A stretch of DNA of 12,131 bases from Streptococcus panodentis (GTDB lineage Bacteria > Bacillota > Bacilli > Lactobacillales > Streptococcaceae), in the NCBI RefSeq assembly GCF_017884005.1, contig NZ_QFAY01000040.1, forward strand, positions 1 to 12,131, read 5' to 3'. A model generated the notes under the pieces. That model was not told where the DNA came from. It did not search any database and worked only from the letters and a program-made list of their open reading frames with translations. The translations under genes and the position numbers were made by a program. Positions 6,817-12,131 of the stretch are shown here, piece after piece (the first letter of the stretch is position 1; every line of letters begins with the position of its first letter).

Positions 6817-7263
6817 TTACCTCGTTTCGTTTAACTTTTCTTTTAAAATTTGATAATAGTGCCTAGACACATACACTTCCTTATGGGTATCGTAGAAACG
6901 GACGCTGCTACTGCCCGAAAAGGATTTTTCCAGCGAGTAAATCGCCTTACTATTGATAATGCTGGATTTGGATATGCGACAAAAATAATAGGGCAGGCGG
7001 TCTTCCAACTCATAGAGCTTGTGCTTGACTTCATAAGCATCCTCACGCGTATGAGCAAAAATCTTGCTACCGTCAGTCTCGAAAAAGAGAATATTGTCAA
7101 TATCCAGAAAATATTCGCTAGCTCCCTTATAAAAAATAATGGGCGGTGCCGTTGCTTGCTCCAGAGCTTGCTGAATTTGCTCGAGCTGAGCATCAAATCG
7201 AGCAGCCCTGATGACAATCTCTACTTCCGCTAAATCCGAATCCAGTTCTACTCGAATTTTCAT
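6817..7263 (-). CDS. LytTR-domain DNA-binding regulator
   Basis: This 148-residue protein has a LytTR domain over about residues 45-145. The family pattern is visible: an early strand IIFYKGASEYFLDIDNILFFETDGSKIFAHT, then YELEDRLPYYFCRISKSSIINSKAIYSLEK, then VSRHYYQILKEKL. The N-terminal 40 residues are not a receiver domain, so it is a stand-alone regulator without a phosphorylation site. The start has an excellent AAAGGAGG. It is the first gene of an operon with the LiaF-like membrane protein. The 9-bp direct repeats at 7328-7357, beside its promoter, fit self-binding. Its targets may include cell-surface genes, but no copy of the repeat was found upstream of the two Ser-rich genes. Confidence 0.9.
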   Translation of the reverse strand: MKIRVELDSDLAEVEIVIRAARFDAQLEQIQQALEQATAPPIIFYKGASEYFLDIDNILFFETDGSKIFAHTREDAYEVKHKLYELEDRLPYYFCRISKSSIINSKAIYSLEKSFSGSSSVRFYDTHKEVYVSRHYYQILKEKLNETR

Positions 7264-7289
7264 TGCTACCTCCTTTACTTTCTACGTTT

Positions 7290-7318
7290 ATTATATCAGT
7301 TTCAAAATGAGAAACAAG
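7290..7318 (-). promoter_or_regulatory. Promoter of the LytTR/LiaF-like operon
   Basis: A perfect TATAAT (7290-7295) is preceded by CTTGTT (7313-7318) with a 17-base spacer, or TTGTTT with 16 bases. The -35 is a weak match, consistent with activation by a protein bound just upstream. Confidence 0.68.
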
Positions 7319-7327
7319 GCTTTTTCA

Positions 7328-7357
7328 GTAAGTGGTAGATTTTGGGCGGTAAGTGGT
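7328..7357 (-). promoter_or_regulatory. Candidate LytTR binding site: 9-bp direct repeat, 12-bp gap
   Basis: GTAAGTGGT occurs at 7328-7336 and again, identically, at 7349-7357 (ACCACTTAC on the minus strand). The 21-bp start-to-start distance is two helical turns. ComE, BlpR, AgrA and other LytTR regulators bind two 9-bp direct repeats with a gap of about 12 bp just upstream of the -35. Here the near repeat is nine bases from the -35 of the LytTR gene's own promoter. Confidence 0.68.
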
Positions 7358-7387
7358 TTGCTGCTAACATTGACAAGAATCAAACAT

Positions 7388-7417
7388 CAAAAAACCGGGT
7401 CTCGTCCCGGTTTTTTG
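7388..7417 (-). terminator. Strong intrinsic terminator after the large Ser/Asp-rich gene
   Basis: CAAAAAACCGGG (7388-7399) pairs perfectly with CCCGGTTTTTTG (7406-7417) around a six-base loop, giving a 12-pair stem with T runs on both strands. It lies 20 bases after the stop of the 1149-residue gene and insulates the LytTR promoter. Its core matches the terminator at 11026-11049. Confidence 0.9.
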
Positions 7418-7436
7418 ACAATATAAGGAAAAGGAA

Positions 7437-10400
7437 TTAGTTTTTCTTGTTTTTAGAGGCTTTTGATGACGGAGTGGAAGTCTTAGATACAGATTGTTTA
7501 GAGTCAGTTTTAGACTTACCAAAATTTCTGATTTTATCTATTGGAGTCGTTAGGGCTTTCCCAGCTTTTTTCGCTCCTCCTGCAGCTCCTTTAAAGTCAC
7601 CTATATAATCTGTAGTAGTTCTATAAATATCTTTCATCATATTAGCACTCTTAACTGTGTCCCTTTCTTCCCATGCTTTACCAAATTCTGTCATGTATGC
7701 TTTGAAAGAATTCCATCGATTAGACATTCGTTCTAACGCTTCATTTTCAACCATCTTGGCTTCTGGACTATAAGGAATGCCTTGTGAGTAGTTAAATCCT
7801 GTGCTTAGCAATAGAGCAGCATCTTGAACTTCTTGCTTATCTGCAACTTTGGTAATAGCTCTTGCAGACTTAGTGACTTGATCTATTGCTTTCTTCCCTC
7901 TTGAAGACGCAAATGTTCCTATCGCATAGCCAGCATTTTTAAGCATTTTCATGTTTTCACTGTCTGTTGATTTCTTTTTGGTTGAATTTTCAATAAAAGT
8001 GTCTAAGTCTTTTTTCTTACCTTCTACATATTTATTAAACTTCTCTGGATATAAACTAAATCCGCCAACAGCAGTCGTCTCTTTGGCCGCCTTCTTTGCC
8101 TCTTTTTCTGACGCTGGGGTTTTAAAGAAGTCTCTTTTAATACCATTTGTCAGTGGATCAAAATAGTCCCCAATTTGCTTCTCGATTTCGTTAGATATTT
8201 TACTCAGTTTTTTAGTATCCCTATCTTGAAACGCTTTATAAACTTCTTGTTTTAGTTTATGATAACCTGGACTAGGCTCTGTCTTTTTCTCCTTCTCCGC
8301 CATAATAGCAGCCATATCCCTCATATCAACAGCAGTAGGGGGCAAGCCATTTGCAGCATTTAAACCAATACTAAGCATTCTTGAAGTAGAGCCAACTCCT
8401 GGTTTGTCTGCAAATTTATTAACATTATTTACTACAGCAGTTGCCTCATCTAATGCGAGATTTACACCTACCACACCTAAATATGCTAACTCATTAGAAG
8501 AGACTCGATTCGCTGCAAGTCTAGAGGATGAGCTAGCTGCCATATTATCTATTGCAGCTCCAACATAACCTAAGTCTTTGAAACGTCTATCATCTTTGAC
8601 TTCAAAATCATTTGTCAAATGCTGTTTAGCAGATTTATTCATAGCATTTCTGTAATTATTTATATCCCTGTTAAACTCGTATTGAAATCTTTCAGATAAC
8701 GCTTTGGGCTCCGAGGTCACTCTGTGGTAAGTAGCACCCGGCCCTGCAAACATCGCACCTGCTTGATAGTAGTCTTCTGGTGTTCGACTAAAAGTTTGAG
8801 ATAAGCCTAAGTCAACCGTCGTTGGAAGAGTTTGGTTAGTGAGTGCGTCCTCTGTAGCTAAAGGATTGTTAAAAAGGGTTGAAGTAGGCTTACTTTCGCT
8901 AACCCGTTGCCAATCTCCGTCTAAAAATGAACCCGGCAATTGATTTTTTCCTGTTGCTGTCAGAGAGGATGCATAGTCTAAAGCAAAGCCTGGGAGTCCT
9001 TCATTACTCGTGGTTGTCTGCTTGAAGCCTGCCCAATCAGCCAATGCCTCTGACATCGTTGGGGTGTTAACAGTTTTTGATTTCTCAGAGATATCAATCT
9101 GCTTCCAATCACCCTCGACTGGATTAAAGCCAGACCATTGATTTACTGGTGAGGTGCTAACAAAGTCCTCTGTAGGTTTTGTTGCAGAAAGAGTATATTC
9201 ACCCTCCAATGGAGAGAGACTTGCTGTTCTTGACGCAGCATCCTGAACACTGGCCCAATCACCAAGTGTCAAATCACTTAGAGACTTGCTTTTGTTGGAA
9301 ACCTGGCTTCCAAGCGCATCGGTTACACGAGTCCAGTCTCCTGTTGTAAAATCATCTGTTGCCGTGGTAGCTGACGAAGCCGAATTGTTGAAAGAATCAT
9401 TGATTCTAGACCAATTATCTGCCTCCAAATCACTATAAGCAGCTCTTGTTGACGCTTTATTGTCAGTAAAATCTGATACATGCGACCAGTTACCTGCTGT
9501 AAAGTCATTCAGACCTAAGCCACTTGTTGAAAAGTTATCGCTTGATGAATCGGATACTTTTGACCAACCGCCTGAAGTAAAGTCACTCACTGTCTTGCTG
9601 GTTGACGAAGCATTATCAGCCAAGGTATCAGATGTTCGAGACCAATCACCTGTATCAAAATCACTAAAAGAGTCGGAAATCTCGGAAGATTTTTTAGCGA
9701 CTGAATCATTGGTGCTCGTCCAATTTCCTGCGCTCAAATCTGCAGAACTTGTATTGCCGTCAGAAATGCTAGACCAGCTTCCAGAACTATAATTGTTGCC
9801 CGATGAAATAGCATCACCAAAGCTGGAAAAGTCGCTATTATTCTTAGACGAACTAGTATCCCCAATACTGGACCAGCTTCCAGATCCATTTGATAAGTCG
9901 CTGTCGCCAATACTTGACCAATTCCCAGAACTATCTGACGATCCAAGGCTACTATTTGAAGTAGAGATTCCAAGACTATCATTATCTGAAGTAGAATAGC
10001 CGCCGAAGCTGTTAGAATCTGAAGAGCTGAAACTTCCAGAATCTGAGAAACCTAGACTATCACTATTTGAAGTGGAGGAGCCATAACTACCGGAGTCTGA
10101 AGAACCTGAACCAAAGCTACCGGAGTCCGAGGTACTGGAACCGAAACTGTCGGAATCTGAAGAACCTGAACCAAAGCTTCCAGAGTCTGAAGAGCTTGAA
10201 CCGAAACCGTCGGAATCTGAGGAGCTGGAACCAAAACTACCAGAATCCGAAGTACTGGAACCGAAACCACCGGAATCCGAAGTACTGGAACCAAAGCTTC
10301 CAGAGTCTGAAGAGTTTGAATCTAAACTGCCGGAATCCGAAGAACTAGAGCCAAAACCGCCAGAATCCGAAGTACTGGAACCGAAACCACCGGAATCCGA

Positions 10401-10886
10401 AGTACTGGAACCAAAACCGCCGGAATCCGAAGAATCTGAACCGAAGCCGCTGGAATCCGAAGAATCTGAACCGAAGCCGCCGGAATCCGAAGAATCTGAA
10501 CCGAAGCCGCCGGAATCCGAAGAATCTGAACCGAAACTGTCAGAGTCGGAACCATAACTGTCCGAATCGGAAGCATCCGAACCAAAGCTGTCAGAGTCTG
10601 AGCCATAGCTGTCCAAATCGGAAGCAGCTGAACCAAAACTATCAGAGTCGGAACCATAACTGTCCGAATCGGAAGCATCCGAACCAAAGCTGTCAGAGTC
10701 GGAACCATAGCTGTCCGAATCGGAAGCATCCGAACCAAAGCTGTCAGAGTCGGAACCATAGCTGTCCGAATCGGAAGTATCGGAATATCCGCCAGAATCA
10801 CTGGAATCCCCGTCATAAGCATGAACTTGTCCAATATGGACAAACGCAGCACCCAACAAAACCAAAAGCATTAATTTTTTCTTCAC
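7437..10886 (-). CDS. Large secreted Ser/Asp-rich repeat protein, unanchored, unknown function
   Basis: This 1149-residue protein begins with a Sec signal peptide, MKKKLMLLVLLGAAFVHIGQVHA, with likely cleavage after Ala23. Residues 43-117 are 17-residue repeats (YGSDSDSFGSDASDSDS). Residues 118-283 are 10-residue repeats (FGSSTSDSGG type). Residues 320-550 carry Trp repeats that settle to a 26-residue period (DFTTGDWSRVSDS type), and isolated GDW motifs recur at Trp593 and Trp659. Residues 700-1149 are not repetitive at sequence level, look helical, and contain a diverged duplication (about 823-909 and 1012-1098). The tail is Lys/Ser-rich and has no LPXTG, no membrane helix and no choline-binding, LysM or GW repeats that I can see. 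The start is GTG with GGAGG seven bases upstream. The acidic repeat region and basic C-terminus suggest charge-based attachment to the envelope, which is inference. It is not a standard SRRP adhesin, which would have a long signal peptide and LPXTG. I do not recognise the C-terminal domain. Confidence 0.88.
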   Translation of the reverse strand: MKKKLMLLVLLGAAFVHIGQVHAYDGDSSDSGGYSDTSDSDSYGSDSDSFGSDASDSDSYGSDSDSFGSDASDSDSYGSDSDSFGSAASDLDSYGSDSDSFGSDASDSDSYGSDSDSFGSDSSDSGGFGSDSSDSGGFGSDSSDSSGFGSDSSDSGGFGSSTSDSGGFGSSTSDSGGFGSSSSDSGSLDSNSSDSGSFGSSTSDSGGFGSSTSDSGSFGSSSSDSDGFGSSSSDSGSFGSGSSDSDSFGSSTSDSGSFGSGSSDSGSYGSSTSNSDSLGFSDSGSFSSSDSNSFGGYSTSDNDSLGISTSNSSLGSSDSSGNWSSIGDSDLSNGSGSWSSIGDTSSSKNNSDFSSFGDAISSGNNYSSGSWSSISDGNTSSADLSAGNWTSTNDSVAKKSSEISDSFSDFDTGDWSRTSDTLADNASSTSKTVSDFTSGGWSKVSDSSSDNFSTSGLGLNDFTAGNWSHVSDFTDNKASTRAAYSDLEADNWSRINDSFNNSASSATTATDDFTTGDWTRVTDALGSQVSNKSKSLSDLTLGDWASVQDAASRTASLSPLEGEYTLSATKPTEDFVSTSPVNQWSGFNPVEGDWKQIDISEKSKTVNTPTMSEALADWAGFKQTTTSNEGLPGFALDYASSLTATGKNQLPGSFLDGDWQRVSESKPTSTLFNNPLATEDALTNQTLPTTVDLGLSQTFSRTPEDYYQAGAMFAGPGATYHRVTSEPKALSERFQYEFNRDINNYRNAMNKSAKQHLTNDFEVKDDRRFKDLGYVGAAIDNMAASSSSRLAANRVSSNELAYLGVVGVNLALDEATAVVNNVNKFADKPGVGSTSRMLSIGLNAANGLPPTAVDMRDMAAIMAEKEKKTEPSPGYHKLKQEVYKAFQDRDTKKLSKISNEIEKQIGDYFDPLTNGIKRDFFKTPASEKEAKKAAKETTAVGGFSLYPEKFNKYVEGKKKDLDTFIENSTKKKSTDSENMKMLKNAGYAIGTFASSRGKKAIDQVTKSARAITKVADKQEVQDAALLLSTGFNYSQGIPYSPEAKMVENEALERMSNRWNSFKAYMTEFGKAWEERDTVKSANMMKDIYRTTTDYIGDFKGAAGGAKKAGKALTTPIDKIRNFGKSKTDSKQSVSKTSTPSSKASKNKKN
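9237..9929 (-). repeat. Trp-centred protein repeats, mature period 26 residues
   Basis: Conserved Trp residues fall at 323, 338, 371, 389, 415, 441, 467, 492, 518 and 544 of the large protein. From 389 on, the spacing is 26, 26, 26, 25, 26, 26. The unit is roughly D(F/L)-x-x-G-(D/N)-W-(S/T)-x-(V/I)-x-D followed by about 15 Ser/Thr/Ala-rich residues. The copies are diverged at DNA level, so this array is older than the Ser/Asp arrays beside it. Confidence 0.85.
10053..10535 (-). repeat. 30-bp tandem repeats encoding 10-residue Ser/Asp/Gly units
   Basis: About 16 tandem copies encode FGS-x-x-SDS-(G/D)-(G/S), with the aromatic residue every ten positions from Phe128 to Phe258. Some copies are identical over 30 bp, for example 10261-10290 and 10381-10410. 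The period is a multiple of three, so copy gain or loss keeps the frame. Confidence 0.9.
10536..10760 (-). repeat. 51-bp tandem repeats encoding 17-residue Ser/Asp units
   Basis: Tyr at residues 43, 60, 77, 94 and 111 and Phe at 50, 67, 84, 101 and 118 mark a strict 17-residue period. Each unit is a 7-residue block (YGSDSDS) plus a 10-residue block (FGSDASDSDS), so it looks like the 10-residue unit with a 7-residue insertion. The copies are nearly identical at DNA level. Confidence 0.9.
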
Positions 10887-10912
10887 AAGCGCTCCTCCTT
10901 TTATTAATTGCT

Positions 10913-11010
10913 ATTATACTGTACCATAATTTTATCATATTTGCTATTATTTTGTAACATTTAAAAATATCGTAATATTTTCGACATATTATTGTCATGT
11001 ATAATTGACA
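10913..11010 (-). promoter_or_regulatory. Promoter region of the large Ser/Asp-rich gene, with inverted repeats
   Basis: A TATAAT (10913-10918 on the minus strand) lies about 26 bases before the GTG start, but its -35 position reads AATATG, a poor match. The region is very AT-rich. Upstream lie an imperfect palindrome, TCGTAATATTTTCGA (10970-10984), and an inverted repeat, TGTCA-N8-TGACA (10993-11010), both possible operators. The promoter probably needs an activator. Confidence 0.45.
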
Positions 11011-11025
11011 TTTTCAAGAGAAGAA

Positions 11026-11049
11026 AAAACCGGGACGACGCCCGGTTTT
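11026..11049 (-). terminator. Intrinsic terminator after the partial Ser/Asp-rich gene
   Basis: AAAACCGGG (11026-11034) pairs with CCCGGTTTT (11041-11049) around the loop ACGACG, followed on the minus strand by a T6 run. It lies 20 bases after the stop at 11070. The stem core and its distance from the stop are the same as for the terminator at 7388-7417. Confidence 0.85.
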
Positions 11050-11069
11050 CGGTAGAATGATAAAAGAGG

Positions 11070-12131
11070 TTATTTTTTCTGACCGTCACTTGAGTCCTTA
11101 GGGGCTCCCTTTTGTCCTCCCTTCACTCCTTTGGAAATTCCAAATAATGAGGGAATACGGTCCTCTTTTTCCCCAGTAATCGGATTGTAGCCTGTCACAC
11201 CAATAATAACATCCAAAGGCTCTACCCCTGTTCGGGCTCCAATAACGTTATTTCCAATAATAGCAATCCGACCAACAGGTTCAGACAGAGGAGAACTATC
11301 TGGAACTGCATCTTTTCCTGTTAGTGTCTCTCCTGTAAGCAAAATGTGAGCACCGTCTAAAGCACCAGCGGTAACTTCATGGTCAGCAATCTTAGCGGCA
11401 TATCGCGCACCTGTTTCGCTTGTTTTGACCACTCCCGCTCCAAGAACCGGCGGGGTTCCTTGCATTATATTATAATTTAAGGATCCAGCTGGGGTTAGAA
11501 CTTCTTCAGGGACTGGCTGAGGATCAGGAGATACATATGTTCCCAATTCAGTTAAGGATACCCCTATAATTTTTTCTGTAATACCATCTACTCCGTCATA
11601 AATCGCCTCTCCAATCTTACCTAAAACAGTCGTTGGATTAGAAAAAGGTTTTCCATTATCCGTCCCCCACATATTAGGGTTCTTTCTTTCCTCTGTATTT
11701 GTTGTCGTTGTTTCAGAAACTTTGTCTGGATTGACTGCCAATTCGCTGCCTGCATTAGCGGAATCGGATGCCGAATTCGGGCCAGTGCTGCTCCAATCTG
11801 AGCTTTCATCTGTATTGAAATCGCCCAAACTGTCCGCATCGGCCGTTAAACCGCTGCCTAGGTCGGTGGTTGGTTTTGTGCCAGATCTGTCATCATCAGA
11901 ATCCGAAGAAAAGTCGCCTAAATCTTCTGTATCCGCAGTCAAATCATTGCCTGAATTTGACGAAGAAGAGGACGAATTCGGCTCAGTGCCATTCCAATCT
12001 GAGCTTTCATCTGTATTGAAATCGCCCAAACTGTCCGCATCGGCCGTTAAACCGCTGCCTAGGTCGGTGGTTGGCTTTGTGCCAAATCTGTCATTACCAG
12101 AATCCGAAGAAAAGTCGCCTAAATCTTCTGC
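11070..12131 (-). CDS. Partial Ser/Asp-rich repeat protein, unknown C-terminal domain (5' end outside window)
   Basis: The frame stays open to the right edge, so only the last 353 residues are seen. I extend it past the apparent TTG start at 12029 because the frame continues upstream without a stop and with the same repeats. The visible N-terminal 120 residues are acidic repeats of about 31 and 36 residues carrying LTADxxxLGDF and TDESSDW, combined into a 67-residue higher unit. After a Thr/Glu-rich linker comes a roughly 210-residue region, NPNMWGTDNGKPF onward, rich in Gly/Val/Ile with LLTGETLTG and GVTGYNPITGEKED. The last 25 residues are Lys/Gly-rich, and there is no LPXTG or membrane helix. 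The GDF/GDW-type acidic repeats and the matching terminator suggest kinship with the neighbouring 1149-residue protein, although the C-terminal domains differ. No function is recognised; YNPITGEK faintly recalls pre-toxin TG motifs, too weakly to assign. Confidence 0.82.
   Translation of the reverse strand, partial: AEDLGDFSSDSGNDRFGTKPTTDLGSGLTADADSLGDFNTDESSDWNGTEPNSSSSSSNSGNDLTADTEDLGDFSSDSDDDRSGTKPTTDLGSGLTADADSLGDFNTDESSDWSSTGPNSASDSANAGSELAVNPDKVSETTTTNTEERKNPNMWGTDNGKPFSNPTTVLGKIGEAIYDGVDGITEKIIGVSLTELGTYVSPDPQPVPEEVLTPAGSLNYNIMQGTPPVLGAGVVKTSETGARYAAKIADHEVTAGALDGAHILLTGETLTGKDAVPDSSPLSEPVGRIAIIGNNVIGARTGVEPLDVIIGVTGYNPITGEKEDRIPSLFGISKGVKGGQKGAPKDSSDGQKK
11771..12131 (-). repeat. 201-bp near-identical tandem duplication
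   Basis: Sequence from 11771 to 11930 recurs at 11972-12131, offset by exactly 201 bp, or 67 codons. Between 11793-11930 and 11994-12131 I count only four differences in 138 positions. The array may continue beyond the right edge. Such similarity implies recent duplication or ongoing gene conversion. Confidence 0.9.

Noticed and set aside
10053..10760. CRISPR-like regular direct repeats
   Set aside because: The 30- and 51-bp units are contiguous, with no unique spacers, and lie in frame inside one coding sequence; no cas genes are near.
10067..10852. Long open frames in other frames and on the plus strand across the Ser/Asp repeats
   Set aside because: A repeat with a period divisible by three keeps stops out of every frame. 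Their translations are low-complexity shadows of the real gene, which has a signal peptide and a good start.
7437..10886. Serine-rich repeat glycoprotein adhesin (GspB/SrpA type)
   Set aside because: It lacks the long specialised signal peptide and the LPXTG anchor, and no SecA2/SecY2 or glycosyltransferase genes are visible nearby.
10920..10985. A second LytTR direct repeat upstream of the large surface-protein gene
   Set aside because: Two TTAC-containing segments occur, but they are 18 bases apart rather than 21 and do not match ACCACTTAC.
11070..11140. YNPITGEK as a pre-toxin motif marking a polymorphic toxin
   Set aside because: The likeness is a few residues only. It lies close to the end of the protein, leaving no room for a toxin domain, and no immunity gene is visible.

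Overview
The window looks like a streptococcal chromosome, probably mitis/sanguinis group. The evidence is the rpmB / Asp23-family gene / fakA order, the Gram-positive ribosome-binding sites and terminators, and a left-hand locus resembling the pneumococcal TCS11 two-component/ABC region. That assignment rests on recalled family and gene-order knowledge, not on a search. Every gene I accept lies on the minus strand, so transcription runs right to left.

Left part (1-2704): an operon encodes a 65-residue membrane protein, an ABC-2 type ATPase, its permease, and a DesK/HK11-like sensor histidine kinase. The kinase stops right after its phosphoacceptor helix and lacks an ATPase domain, so I call it a pseudogene. 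A compact set of ATGACA/TGTCAT half-sites sits just upstream of the operon promoter, where a response regulator would act.

Middle (2705-6086): first comes an intergenic stretch rich in hairpins, then a small lipoprotein gene with its own promoter and terminator. The conserved housekeeping cluster follows: an Asp23-family gene and fakA (fatty acid kinase ATP-binding subunit) as a two-gene operon, and rpmB (ribosomal protein L28) with its own promoter.

Right-middle (6138-7417): a two-gene operon encodes a small LytTR DNA-binding regulator and a LiaF-like four-helix membrane protein. A perfect 9-bp direct repeat with a 12-bp gap lies about 10 bp upstream of the -35 region. This is the geometry LytTR proteins bind, so the operon is probably autoregulated.

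Right part (7437-12131): two adjacent genes encode unusual Ser/Asp-rich proteins. The first (1149 aa) has a Sec signal peptide, then 17-residue repeats, 10-residue repeats, a 26-residue Trp repeat, and a basic C-terminal region containing a diverged internal duplication. The second is cut by the window edge; it has 201-bp near-identical tandem repeats and a different C-terminal domain. Neither has an LPXTG anchor. Both end in short Lys-rich tails and are followed by terminators with nearly the same stem. I do not recognise either C-terminal domain, and this pair is the most likely place for something undescribed.
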